From Candidatus Berkiella aquae (lineage in GTDB: Bacteria > Pseudomonadota > Gammaproteobacteria > Berkiellales > Berkiellaceae), in assembly GCF_001431295.2 (NCBI RefSeq), contig NZ_LKAJ02000001.1, positions 992,001-1,056,000 on the forward strand: a DNA stretch of 64,000 nucleotides, read 5' to 3'. Below, piece by piece: positions 19,902 to 29,714 of this stretch; position 1 is the first letter of the stretch, and every line of letters begins with the position of its first letter. The translations under genes and the position numbers were made by a program. Under the pieces are notes generated by a model that saw only the letters and a program-made list of their open reading frames with translations, was not told the origin of the DNA and did not search any database.

Positions 19902-21811
19902 GAATGTCTGCTATATCCTTTCAATCCACTTAACCCTAATGCTTTCACAATACCTTTCATGTTATCGGTAATTTTATCTTTTACTCTGCTAGCAATCGTT
20001 GGCTTAGCGGGCGTTAAATTCGCTGGCATTGTCATAGCCGTTTCTTTTGCTGATTGAGAATCAAGGAATGCGATTGCTTCATTGGCTCTTGTATCACCCG
20101 AACGATTGGCTTTGGCAAACCATTGTGCCGCAAGTTCTGAATCTTTAGAAACACCTTGACCATGATAGTATAACCATCCTAGTGCATATTGAGCATCAGC
20201 ATTTCCAGCAATAGCCGCTTGTTCATACCATTTGAAAATCATTTTGCTGTTAGCAGGTGCTTTTTCACCTTGTTCATATAATCTTGCCAGATAAAGTTGA
20301 GCATCAATATTATTTTGCTCAGCAGCTTTAGTAACAAGTGCAATGCCTTCTGCTGAACCATTTTCACTCATCTCAATTAAATCAATACCTCTTTGAAAGT
20401 TAGCAATTTGTTGCTTTTTGTCAGAAATTTGCGTTCTTACTGGTACTGAAGATAACTGAGCTAATTTATTCTGTAAGGAATCTTGAATATCATTTTCATC
20501 ATGGGGTTGTTTGGCTGCTATAAACCAATTAAGAGCAACTTGGGTATTGGCTTGTGCTCCTAAACCCAAAAAGCTCATCCAAGCTAGATAACTTTGTGCT
20601 TGGTGATTATCTTTTTCTGCGGACTTGGATAACCAATGCAAGGCTTTGGCATCATCTTGGGCAATATCATTGCCTTGCAGATATTGCATGGCAAGTTGAT
20701 ATTCTGCGAGTGGGTGGCCATGTTCTGCAGCAAGTTGAAGTGACTCAATTCCTTTCTTATGAGTATCTGCTTTTTTTAATTCTTTTAATGCATTTTGGTA
20801 TTCAGTTGCACCAGGCCAGAACATCTTTTCTAAGTTGACTGTAGAAGAAGCTGCTGAAATTGACTTTGCATTGGGTAAACCATTATTCACGGCTCGTTGG
20901 TACCAACGATGTGCAGCTTTTGTATCTTTTGATACACCAATACCATTTTCAAAACACAATGCCATAAAGAATTGTGCTTCAGGATTATTCTGATTAGCAG
21001 CTAAAGTAGCGTAATGTAAAGATTTGACGTAATCTGGAGCAGCACTGTCACTACCGATGCTATACATTTTAGCTAATGCTAACTGGGACGCATGGTCATG
21101 ATTTTCTGCCGCTTTTTCACAGGCTTTTAATGCTTTAGTATACTGGTGTTTATTATATAAATCAGCACATTTTTTGGCAAAAATGGCTGGGTCAACTGTT
21201 TTGGCATTAGTGATGACTTTATGTTCTAGCGATTGTTTCGTTGATACATTATTTTTTGCAGTGTTGGGTTTTGCTTTGAAAAGTTCGGCAATTAAAGATG
21301 ACATGCTTTTGCCAGATTGTGCGTGATTAGCTGTTTGTATCTTCTGAGATTTTACATTTTTAGCATGGAGCTCATTCTTGTTATGCTCATTATTTTTATC
21401 TTGTTGTACTTTCTGAGTTTTTGCATTTTCTTTTTGTATTTGACGTTTGGTCAGCAAAGTGTATTTTTTCTTTTTTGCAACGCGTTGCTTTCGCTTTTCA
21501 GGAGCAGAAGGTTTAGAATCAGTTATGGTTTTTTGCATGGGAGTCAGTTGGTGGTTGATTTTTGGAGCCACAGGCAATGAACGCTTGAATCCAGTGGTTG
21601 CTGAATAATTTTCCAAGGTTGTTGATTCTTTCAGTTTTTCAAGTGCTTTTTCTTGTGTACGATTTATTGCAATAGTTGTTTGGTGAGCAGCTTGAGTCAG
21701 GGGTAATTTGCGTTTAAAGCCGGTTTCAGCTGAATAATTTTCACCGTCATTACCCACGCTTAACATTGGCCATGCCAGCAATAATAAGCTGCCTAATTGT
21801 TTAAAATGCAT
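19898..21811 (-). CDS. Exported Sel1-like repeat protein
   Basis: From ATG 21811 (Shine-Dalgarno CAGGGAGAG just upstream; an upstream in-frame start at 21868 would bury the signal peptide) the product has 637 residues. A hydrophobic signal segment covers residues 5-19. A motif NYSAxTGFKRxLP then appears twice (residues 25-37 and 68-80). A Lys/Gln-rich disordered stretch runs to about 200. The rest is Sel1/TPR-like repeats, for example AEYQLAMQYLQGN, AQLYLARLYEQGE and AQYALGWLYYHGQGV. Sel1 proteins in Legionella (LpnE, EnhC) act in host entry; a similar role is only inferred. It is transcribed ahead of the dehydratase with a 4-base overlap. Confidence 0.88.
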   Translation of the reverse strand: MHFKQLGSLLLLAWPMLSVGNDGENYSAETGFKRKLPLTQAAHQTTIAINRTQEKALEKLKESTTLENYSATTGFKRSLPVAPKINHQLTPMQKTITDSKPSAPEKRKQRVAKKKKYTLLTKRQIQKENAKTQKVQQDKNNEHNKNELHAKNVKSQKIQTANHAQSGKSMSSLIAELFKAKPNTAKNNVSTKQSLEHKVITNAKTVDPAIFAKKCADLYNKHQYTKALKACEKAAENHDHASQLALAKMYSIGSDSAAPDYVKSLHYATLAANQNNPEAQFFMALCFENGIGVSKDTKAAHRWYQRAVNNGLPNAKSISAASSTVNLEKMFWPGATEYQNALKELKKADTHKKGIESLQLAAEHGHPLAEYQLAMQYLQGNDIAQDDAKALHWLSKSAEKDNHQAQSYLAWMSFLGLGAQANTQVALNWFIAAKQPHDENDIQDSLQNKLAQLSSVPVRTQISDKKQQIANFQRGIDLIEMSENGSAEGIALVTKAAEQNNIDAQLYLARLYEQGEKAPANSKMIFKWYEQAAIAGNADAQYALGWLYYHGQGVSKDSELAAQWFAKANRSGDTRANEAIAFLDSQSAKETAMTMPANLTPAKPTIASRVKDKITDNMKGIVKALGLSGLKGYSRHS

Positions 21812-21930
21812 CACTCTCTCCCTGAATTCGCTGACAAAGCCTGGTTCCCTACATATAGTGTATAGCATCGTTATATAGACAATGCACTTTGCTTTGAAAG
21901 AGATTTATCATGCTAATTCAGGGTATCTAG

Positions 21931-21936
21931 TATAAT
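21931..21936 (+). promoter_or_regulatory. Possible -10 box ahead of the EAL gene
   Basis: A perfect TATAAT lies only 9 bases upstream of the ATG at 21946, with no clear -35 partner. If it is used, the transcript would be leaderless from 21946, or translation would start at GTG 21982, which has AGGA at 8 bases. Confidence 0.35.
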
Positions 21937-21945
21937 TAACTTAAT

Positions 21946-23712
21946 ATGGACTACCACTTCCTATTATTTAGGAATATCTATGTGACTGTAATTATTTGGC
22001 AAAGCATCGCATTACTATTGGCCGCAACAACAGCGCTGTTTTTCTATATAGCTGTGCGCTTACGTAATGCAATCAGATTGAGTCTTGTTAGGGAAGAAAG
22101 AGCTTATCAAGAATTATTAGATTTTCCTGGTGCGAATCCCAATCCTGTGATGCGTGTTAATAAGTTGGGAGTGTTATTATATGCAAACCCTTCAAGTCAG
22201 TACATTATGATGACTTGGAAGGTTGGTCTAAATGAAAAATTGCCCCCCGAATGGCGAGAGATCATTCGCCAAGTAATACAATCAAACAAACCACAAGAAA
22301 TTGAAATGAAAAGCGGTGAGTTGTCATTTTTGCTGAATATTGTACCGATTCACGGGGGGTATGTTAGTATTTTTGGATTAAATGTCACTATTTTAAAAGC
22401 AGTTGAACAAGAATTAAAGCAGCGAACAACAACGGATGCAGTCACCAAATTGCCTAATCGTGTTATTTTCGGTCAGAACCTGACCATGGAAATTAATCAT
22501 GCAAAATCGATTAAAGCAAAAATGTCCATTTTTATTTTGCGGCTTGATGATTACTTTGAAATTCTTAATAGCTATGGTCAAGAAGTAACAGAAGCATATT
22601 TACTGGAATTTTGTAATAGACTCCAGATGTTCACTGTTAATGAAAGTACAATAGCTAGAATAAGTGATAATGAATTTGGCATGATATCTCCTCAGATCCG
22701 CGATGCGTCCCAAGCAGCTTCTTACATACAAGCCTTAATTGAAATAACAACCGTTCCTTATCAAGTCCTTGATAAAAACATTTTTACGACAGTAAGTGTG
22801 GGTATCTGCTTTTACCCCAATGATGGTGAAACAAATGATGTTTTAACACGCAATGCGCAATTAGCTGTGAATAGAACAAGTAGCACACGCAATCAATATG
22901 AGTTTTTTCAGCGTGGTATGATAGATCAATTACAAATTAAACGAAATATCATTTCAGACTTACATAAAGCCCTTGAGAATAATGAGTTTGTACTCTTTTA
23001 TCAACCGCAAATCAATTTGAAGACCCAAACGATGGTAAGTTGTGAGTCACTGATTCGGTGGAATCATCCAGAGAAAGGATTTATTTCGCCTTTCTTTTTT
23101 ATGACGGCAGCAGAAGAAACGCATTTGATTGTGCCGATTGGAGAATGGGTATTAAGGGCGGCATGTATACAAGCTAAGAATTGGCAAAACGCAGGTTACC
23201 CCCCTATAAAGGTTGCTGTTAACGTTTCTGCAAGACAGCTGTTTCAAACAGATATTGTAGCCTTAGTACGATTTGTTTTAAAAGAAACACAATTAGCTCC
23301 AGAGTGGCTCGAAATTGAATTAACGGAAAGTGTTTTAGCACAAGACATGAATTTAGCAATTGAAATTATGAAAGATTTAAAATCATTAGGTGTCGATTTA
23401 GCATTAGATGATTTTGGTACCGGTTATTCTTCGCTTAGTTATTTAATGCAGTTTCAAGTTGATAAGTTAAAAATTGATCGTTCGTTTATTAAAGGAATTG
23501 AAGATGCAACAGAAGGACATGCACTCACTCGGGGTATTATTGATTTAGGGCATAGCATTAACTTGAAAGTAATTGCAGAAGGCGTCGAAACAAAGGCGCA
23601 ATTACAATATTTGAAACAACATAATTGTGACTTAATTCAAGGCTATTATTTTGCACAACCCCAACCTGCTGAAAAATTTGAAGAGTTTTTTAAAAAGAAC
23701 TGGAATAATTAA
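21946..23712 (+). CDS. Membrane-anchored PAS / degenerate GGDEF / EAL protein (c-di-GMP phosphodiesterase)
   Basis: The product is 588 residues. A membrane helix (about 14-36) is followed by a PAS-like segment (about 55-140: FPGANPNPVMRVNKLG, LLYANPSSQYI). A GGDEF fold follows, in which the active motif is SDNEF (240-244), so cyclase activity is unlikely. The EAL domain starts near 325. It keeps Glu367 (ESLIRW), NVSARQLF, ELTESVL, DDFGTGYSSL (Asp488-489), Lys509 (DKLKIDRSFI) and AEGVE, indicating an active c-di-GMP phosphodiesterase. GTG 21982 is an alternative start with a better ribosome site. It is the only c-di-GMP gene seen here and directly precedes the kinase-RasGEF gene. Confidence 0.93.
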   Translation: MDYHFLLFRNIYVTVIIWQSIALLLAATTALFFYIAVRLRNAIRLSLVREERAYQELLDFPGANPNPVMRVNKLGVLLYANPSSQYIMMTWKVGLNEKLPPEWREIIRQVIQSNKPQEIEMKSGELSFLLNIVPIHGGYVSIFGLNVTILKAVEQELKQRTTTDAVTKLPNRVIFGQNLTMEINHAKSIKAKMSIFILRLDDYFEILNSYGQEVTEAYLLEFCNRLQMFTVNESTIARISDNEFGMISPQIRDASQAASYIQALIEITTVPYQVLDKNIFTTVSVGICFYPNDGETNDVLTRNAQLAVNRTSSTRNQYEFFQRGMIDQLQIKRNIISDLHKALENNEFVLFYQPQINLKTQTMVSCESLIRWNHPEKGFISPFFFMTAAEETHLIVPIGEWVLRAACIQAKNWQNAGYPPIKVAVNVSARQLFQTDIVALVRFVLKETQLAPEWLEIELTESVLAQDMNLAIEIMKDLKSLGVDLALDDFGTGYSSLSYLMQFQVDKLKIDRSFIKGIEDATEGHALTRGIIDLGHSINLKVIAEGVETKAQLQYLKQHNCDLIQGYYFAQPQPAEKFEEFFKKNWNN

Positions 23713-23850
23713 AAAAGCGTACTTACCCTCTTTGCGTTTAAATCTTTCAATTTCATATTACTTTAGATAAAAGAATAGAATTCTTTATTTATTTAATTGT
23801 CATACCTGTATATGGCATTTTAAAAATAACAATTTAATAGGGGATATTGC

Positions 23851-26800
23851 ATGGAAGGTGGCACTATTTCACTAGAACAAATCAGCAATGAACTCGCCGT
23901 GTTTGCTGCAACACTAACGGATGATGATGCTAAAGAAGATGTTAATTCAGCCCAGCTAGATGTTGAGGGATTGATAACCAATGCCTCAGATGAGCAAGCA
24001 TATGCTTCTTTAGTTGAAATATTACAAAAATTAGCAGTTCATCTGGGTAACTCGCAAGTGCGAGAGAAAGGGAATGAGCTGCTTGCTCGGGTAAAAGCAA
24101 GCACCTCCTTAGCGGAGGGGATGGAAAGTGAAGCAGAAGAAAAGTCAGAAGAAAAAACATCAGCAGCTAAAAAACAAGTAACCTTTTCGCAAAAACCTCC
24201 AGAAGTAAGAAAAATTAAAATGATTGGCAAATGGAAAGCCCCATCCATTGGTGATGAAAATTCTCCGCCGATAGAAAGTAGACGCAAAGGGCGCTATAGC
24301 GTTGAAGAGATGGAAAATAAAGAAGCTGTTGTAGATAATACCGAAGCTGCTTTATCGGATGATGTTATTCAAGCAGCAGAAGCGTTTCTAGAAAATCCAG
24401 AAGCACATAAAGTTGAAAAATTAAAAGAATTTCTTACTCTTGTAGCACCCAAAGTGGGTGAAGAAAATCTGTATGGCATTGTAAGAGTGCCTAATGGAAC
24501 TTATAAAGTCACAGAATACTCAACGATGGCCACTATTACTTTAACGAAAGATGAAGTTGTTGACCTTGCACAAAAGCAAAAAAGTGCAAAATCATCTACT
24601 GATATTTCAAATCGCTCTCAAACAACATCGTCCATTTCGGTTGCAAGCAATACTAATGCTGCTGTTAAAACGGATGCTCAATCTAAAAACAAAACAGATA
24701 AAAATTTAAGAAAAAGACGATCAAATGCTTTGAAAAACGTATTTGGTAGAATAAGACGAAAAAGCACCGCTGCGAAATCTGCAACCGATTTGAATACAGG
24801 AACTGCCAATAAAAATACAGCTGTGAATCCTTCAACATTGACAATGCCATCAGCGACTGGCCAAAATCAGGTACCAATACAAACAACTAAAAAACCAGCA
24901 AAAATTGAAAAGCGATTTGGCTCACATCTATTAAATGTCAATCCGATAGATTTTAAAGCAGCGGATGAATACTTTAGCGCACATCCTGATGCAGTAAAAA
25001 TAAAAAAGGGAACCGTTCTAACAACAACTGATGAGTTAATGCAAGAAAAACAGATAACATTAAACTGTTCAATGATACGTCCAAGAGAAAATAAAGTTAT
25101 TTATGCGTTGGCAAATGGAGAATATTTGGGAGAAGGTGCCTATGGTATTGTTAAAATAGCACAAAACCAGCAAGGGCAGACATTTGCCATAAAAATTGAA
25201 GGGAAAGGAAAAAAAGCAGACGATACTGCAGAAAGTAAAATTACCAAATTTATTGGCTACCTCAAAGCAACAGAAACAAGAAAATTAGAGGAATCTAAAG
25301 ATTATCGAGGTGTAAGTACGGATGAAAAGAGTTACACCATTATGCAATTGCGGCAAGGGAAAGAAATATTTGAGCATTTATATACTAATGTATTAACAGC
25401 GGGGCAGCTCTATACCAAAGACGATCAAGACCAGAAACGCAGGCAAGATGAAACTGCATTGAGTGAAGAACAAAAATTGATTATAGCCTATAAATCTTGT
25501 CAAGCAGTTAATGATTTGCATCTTAGAGGGGTTATCCATGGGGATATTAAACCTGCAAATTTAATGGCGAATGTTAAAGGTCAGCAGATTGTGGTTGCTG
25601 CGATAGATTTTGGCTTTTCGTTTCAATTTGATCTCAGTAAAATCCCTCCTGATCCTATTGCGCATGCTGGTGCTCCAGAAGGCACCGATCCTCGTTATAT
25701 GCCTCCTGAGGTGCGAGTGGCGAATCCCCGCTCGCCAGAGTATAAAGTAGGTGAAATGGCGCAATTTTCACCTGCATCTGATTGTTACTCACTCGGTGTT
25801 ATGTTTGAAGATGATATGCAGCTTTCATCCGAGATTACTCAAGGATTAAAAAATAGCGATCCCAATAAGCGAGATACTTTATTAAAAACAATGGGACATA
25901 TTGTTGCGCAATTAGAAAAAATTCCTGAACAAAGCCGAACTCCAGAGATAAATAAAGTAATACATGAACACCATCATGGTGTAAAACGTTTTAAAGAGCA
26001 AGAAGGGCCTAAGGAGCAAGCTACTTTTATTAGTCAATTAATGTCAGGTTTTCGTGATCCACGTGAATCAGTGGGTGATGCTGTGAATGCTACATCATAT
26101 ACAACAGACGATTACGACAATATGGCGATTGGTATGTATGATGTTCTCACACCTCCAGAATTTTATGCTGATTTAGAAAAATCCTACAGTGAATTAAACT
26201 CACCAGAAGAACAAGCCATCTATAAGCATAATGCAATGATTCTTTTAAAAGCACTATTGAAAGTAGATGTTAACCATGAATATCTCGAAAAAAACAAAAA
26301 AGGGATAGAGCAGTTTTCAAAAAATTTATCAGCTGAGCAAGCGTCTGAATTAAAGTTGTTAATTAGTGCACAGAATAATAAAGCAAAAAGCATACCGCAG
26401 CCTACTACCTCCGATACATCGACACTGGTTGATATTGATGACTTTATTGATTCTAAATTAAAGGATCCTGCACAACAAGATAATATTGCTTCGATAGCAG
26501 CAATGTTTGCAGATGATTTGCAAGCACATCATGCAAACTTATTTAAAGCGGTTAGTCCACTAGAGCTTCAAATTAAAAAAATTGACAATGACAAACAAAG
26601 AAGTTTGGCTATTAATCAGATGACCGATTCTTATAACTTTTTATCAGCAAAAGTAGTTCATGACATTATTCATGCAACGAGCAAAGAACATCAACAAGCA
26701 ATTTATACATTTTATATCAATCTTATGGAAAGTTGTTTAAAAAGGGGAGATTATCTTTCTGCCTCAGCCATTCAAGGGGGATTGACTAATACTGCTGTTG

Positions 26801-29097
26801 AGCGATTGAAATATTTAACGAACAATGTTAATGAACAGGCTTCTATCGCTAGAGCGAGTAAATTATTTAACCCTGAAGGTTCAAGTAAAAACTTAAGAGA
26901 AAGCATGCAGGCAAGAATTGCATCTGGAATGGAAGTGATCCCCTTGCCATCCGTATTAATAAAAGATTTAATCAATGTGGCTGAAATACCAAAAATTTCC
27001 GAAACAACTAAAAAAGTTAGTGGCACGAGAGTGCAAATAGTAGGGCATTTAATAAAAACGGCTATTGTAGAAAATCAAGACAGAATAGGTGAAACAACTA
27101 GTCAACCTAAAACAAACATAAAATCTGTTTTGGCGACTACCGTTCAACCACTGGGTAATTATTATAATTATACCTTGGAGTTTTTTCCCAGAGGGAAAAC
27201 TGAGCCAGATTTTTCTAAAGTAAAGAGTAAACAAAATACAGCAGACGATATCAATGCAGCGCATGCTGAAGCGGTTAAAAAAATGGATGTACTTAAGCAA
27301 GAAATTTCAGTAGTTATGCAAGAGCTTAAAACAGAACATGCTAAAGAGTCTCCTGATATTTCAAAACTGATAGAACTTAGAAAATCACTTAAAAAAATTC
27401 ATGAAAGTATTACGGGGCTTCTTAATGTTGAGAAAAACAATTTAAAAATAGTAAGTGATGCAAGGAAAATTCCCTTTGATGAAGCTGTGATAAAAGAAAA
27501 TGATGCATTAATTAAGTCGTTGCTTGTCGCTAAGATTGAACAATACTTTAAAGATGAAATAAAGGACGATACAGAAATAAGCAATTTATACGACCAAGCG
27601 AGTAATTTGGAAATATATAGAGATCTCAATTTTACAGACAGTATGAAGCCTTTTGTAACTGCCATTAGTAATAAAAGAACATTAATGTTTTTACAAGGTA
27701 ATGACAATGACAATGATAAAATTGATCCTGCTGAAGTCATTCTTGAAAGAAGTCTGAAAGAATACGCAAAGGCTCTCGTCCAAGTTCAAAGTGCGAATAA
27801 AACACCGAATGATGAACAGTTTCTTGCTGCAAAAAAAGATCAAATTGAAGAAATTGTGGGTCGGATTAAAACCGCAATGCAGTCAGATGATGCCACCTTA
27901 AAAGCAGCAGGGGATCGCGTCAATGACAAAATACAAGGGATGATAACTGCTTATACTGCGATAAAACAACATTTGGAATCGCAAGCAACAGTTCAACCCA
28001 AACAACCGGTTAAAAAAGGCTTTGCAAGAAAAATAAAGAGTATTCCAAGGAAAATAAGAGGTCTTCGTAATAAGAAACAAAAATCTTTGCCTAAAGAAGA
28101 AACTAAAGATTTATTGAGTTTAATTAATCATTTGCGCGATGAAACGCAACGCCGAACACGTGATATCTCAAATCAGGAAGTCACAAAACCCAAGAATGTA
28201 ACCTTTGCAGAGACGGATGATATCATTACAAATGATAGAACGGTACACGTTAGCCCAACCGATCGTAGTGACGATGAGGTTAGTGAAGTAGAACGTGAAG
28301 AAAATGCAGTAGCAACAGTAGATACAAGGGCGACCACGCAAAATGAACCTGAAACTCAAGTGTTAGAAGTAGAAACGACAACACTGACTGAACCTGAACT
28401 GCAATCAATACAACCAAGCATCACAGCACCCACTGAACCCAAACCTCATGTAGAAGAGGCAAGAACAACGATCAGAACAGAGCCTGAAACACATGTACAA
28501 ACTTCGAGGAAACGAGATCATGGTGCCGCTTTTTCTAATGAGGCGCTTGCCTTAGCCGGTTGCTTAGAACACTTAAGTGATCCTAGTGCAAAAGTCAGCC
28601 AGCAATTTCGGTCCGATGCAATGAGACAAAGTGTTGATGCATTGAAGCAGTTACCCAAAGACATGAAACCAAAAAATTTTGCTGATATTGTTAGTATGGC
28701 TTCAACTGATATCGATAACAGAAATATCAATGAAGTTACTCGTAAAGTAGCAACTGAAACGATTATGGCAGTTATCATTCCTCCTTATGCAACGCTGAAT
28801 CAATTAAAGCAAATTGAAAAAGATCTAGCATCAAGAGTGAGTAGCTTAAAATTAACTGATCCGATGACTCAACAGATTGCTGGTAAGATTGCTATTCGTG
28901 AAGCGGTTATGCAGCATGTGAAAGCGTCTATCCTTGAAAAAACAGCTGATCATCAAGCAAGGCCTTCGGCATTAAGACCCAGTGTTGGTGCGCATTCAAC
29001 TCCTACGCTGGGGGAGGGTATGGCTAAACCACAACTCGCTCAAGAACCCGAGCCTTTAGATTTACCTAAGATAAAGCGAACTCAACATAAAACCTAA
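23851..29097 (+). CDS. Giant eukaryote-like Ser/Thr kinase plus RasGEF-like protein; probable secreted effector
   Basis: The 1748-residue protein has no signal peptide or membrane helix. An N-terminal region of about 400 residues is low-complexity and charged. A protein kinase domain follows: Gly-loop GEGAYGIV (427-434), Lys448 (FAIKIE), catalytic loop HGDIKPAN with Asp565, DFG (586-588) and GTDPRYMPPEV. Residues about 878-1115 read as a RasGEF/CDC25 domain: FADDLQAHHANLFKAVSPLEL, then MESCLKRGDYLSASAIQGGL, TAVERLKYL, LPSVLIKDLINVAE, closing with YNYTLEFFPRG. The remainder is helical, with a Thr/Glu/Pro repeat stretch near 1500-1550. RasGEF proteins (LegG2) and kinases (LegK) are Legionella effectors, usually separate. 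The start has AGGGG at 8 bases. Host delivery is inferred. Confidence 0.9.
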   Translation: MEGGTISLEQISNELAVFAATLTDDDAKEDVNSAQLDVEGLITNASDEQAYASLVEILQKLAVHLGNSQVREKGNELLARVKASTSLAEGMESEAEEKSEEKTSAAKKQVTFSQKPPEVRKIKMIGKWKAPSIGDENSPPIESRRKGRYSVEEMENKEAVVDNTEAALSDDVIQAAEAFLENPEAHKVEKLKEFLTLVAPKVGEENLYGIVRVPNGTYKVTEYSTMATITLTKDEVVDLAQKQKSAKSSTDISNRSQTTSSISVASNTNAAVKTDAQSKNKTDKNLRKRRSNALKNVFGRIRRKSTAAKSATDLNTGTANKNTAVNPSTLTMPSATGQNQVPIQTTKKPAKIEKRFGSHLLNVNPIDFKAADEYFSAHPDAVKIKKGTVLTTTDELMQEKQITLNCSMIRPRENKVIYALANGEYLGEGAYGIVKIAQNQQGQTFAIKIEGKGKKADDTAESKITKFIGYLKATETRKLEESKDYRGVSTDEKSYTIMQLRQGKEIFEHLYTNVLTAGQLYTKDDQDQKRRQDETALSEEQKLIIAYKSCQAVNDLHLRGVIHGDIKPANLMANVKGQQIVVAAIDFGFSFQFDLSKIPPDPIAHAGAPEGTDPRYMPPEVRVANPRSPEYKVGEMAQFSPASDCYSLGVMFEDDMQLSSEITQGLKNSDPNKRDTLLKTMGHIVAQLEKIPEQSRTPEINKVIHEHHHGVKRFKEQEGPKEQATFISQLMSGFRDPRESVGDAVNATSYTTDDYDNMAIGMYDVLTPPEFYADLEKSYSELNSPEEQAIYKHNAMILLKALLKVDVNHEYLEKNKKGIEQFSKNLSAEQASELKLLISAQNNKAKSIPQPTTSDTSTLVDIDDFIDSKLKDPAQQDNIASIAAMFADDLQAHHANLFKAVSPLELQIKKIDNDKQRSLAINQMTDSYNFLSAKVVHDIIHATSKEHQQAIYTFYINLMESCLKRGDYLSASAIQGGLTNTAVERLKYLTNNVNEQASIARASKLFNPEGSSKNLRESMQARIASGMEVIPLPSVLIKDLINVAEIPKISETTKKVSGTRVQIVGHLIKTAIVENQDRIGETTSQPKTNIKSVLATTVQPLGNYYNYTLEFFPRGKTEPDFSKVKSKQNTADDINAAHAEAVKKMDVLKQEISVVMQELKTEHAKESPDISKLIELRKSLKKIHESITGLLNVEKNNLKIVSDARKIPFDEAVIKENDALIKSLLVAKIEQYFKDEIKDDTEISNLYDQASNLEIYRDLNFTDSMKPFVTAISNKRTLMFLQGNDNDNDKIDPAEVILERSLKEYAKALVQVQSANKTPNDEQFLAAKKDQIEEIVGRIKTAMQSDDATLKAAGDRVNDKIQGMITAYTAIKQHLESQATVQPKQPVKKGFARKIKSIPRKIRGLRNKKQKSLPKEETKDLLSLINHLRDETQRRTRDISNQEVTKPKNVTFAETDDIITNDRTVHVSPTDRSDDEVSEVEREENAVATVDTRATTQNEPETQVLEVETTTLTEPELQSIQPSITAPTEPKPHVEEARTTIRTEPETHVQTSRKRDHGAAFSNEALALAGCLEHLSDPSAKVSQQFRSDAMRQSVDALKQLPKDMKPKNFADIVSMASTDIDNRNINEVTRKVATETIMAVIIPPYATLNQLKQIEKDLASRVSSLKLTDPMTQQIAGKIAIREAVMQHVKASILEKTADHQARPSALRPSVGAHSTPTLGEGMAKPQLAQEPEPLDLPKIKRTQHKT

Positions 29098-29258
29098 AAT
29101 GATTTAACCAATTGATGATTAATCATATTTTATTCATTTCACATGAAAAGTGAATCATCACTATTTCTGAAAACCATTTGATTGTCAAAAAATAAAAGAG
29201 CGAAGCGCTTTACTCCGATGTAGTGAAGAAGTGAGAAAAGGGCAAAAATTAAATGTGA

Positions 29259-29283
29259 AAACTGCCTTGCATGAAGGCAGTTT
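29259..29283. terminator. Strong hairpin in the 29.1-29.4 kb gap
   Basis: AAACTGCCTT (29259-29268) pairs with AAGGCAGTTT (29274-29283) around GCATG. It lies between the convergent kinase-RasGEF and HPr genes and could end either transcript. T tracts are weak on the plus side, while TTTAATTTTT follows at a short distance on the minus side. A second hairpin (ATCCTTC/GAAGGAT, about 29393-29412) lies just past the HPr stop. Nothing else is recognisable in the 324-bp gap. Confidence 0.55.
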
Positions 29284-29421
29284 GTTAAAGTTGTAGGAAT
29301 GTCTAAAGATAATCAAACAAATACCATATTGTGGCAGCATGAGACGAGATTAAAATCTCCATCTGTGATGAAAAAGCGGATAATTCATGATCCTTCCGTA
29401 TATGAAGGATAGGAACTTGCG

Positions 29422-29691
29422 TTAGCGTTCTTCACCAAAACGGTTAGCAATGAGTTTTTCAATCGCATTGAAAGCATCCACTTCATCTTCGCCTTCAATA
29501 CGAACTTCAATAAAGGAATGCTGGCTTGCTGCTAGCATCATGACACCCATGATGCTTTTTCCGTTTACCGTTTTACCGTTGCGTGTCAGTTCAATGAGAC
29601 TTGCATAGCGTGAGGCAGTTTGCACTAATTTAGCAGCTGCCCTGGCGTGTAGTCCTAGTTTATTGATGATTTGTAATTCTTTTTTGATCAT
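29422..29691 (-). CDS. ptsH: HPr family phosphocarrier (NPr of the regulatory PTS)
   Basis: The 89-residue HPr-fold protein carries the phospho-acceptor His15 (GLHARAAAKLVQ). Ser46 sits in NGKSIMGVMML, the exact position and context of the HprK target in Gram-positive HPr. Together with the adjacent hprK this implies dual His/Ser phosphorylation. By position it corresponds to npr/ptsO of the rpoN cluster. No sugar permease gene is near, so it probably serves a regulatory (nitrogen-type) PTS. It lies 23 bases after the IIA gene, last in the minus-strand cluster. Confidence 0.95.
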   Translation of the reverse strand: MIKKELQIINKLGLHARAAAKLVQTASRYASLIELTRNGKTVNGKSIMGVMMLAASQHSFIEVRIEGEDEVDAFNAIEKLIANRFGEER

Positions 29692-29714
29692 ATTGATACT
29701 TCGAATGTGCCTAC

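Noticed and set aside
29098-29421. Possible small RNA gene in the gap after the kinase-RasGEF gene
   Set aside because: Two hairpins are visible but no promoter with a -35/-10 pair was found, and convergent genes explain the hairpins as terminators.
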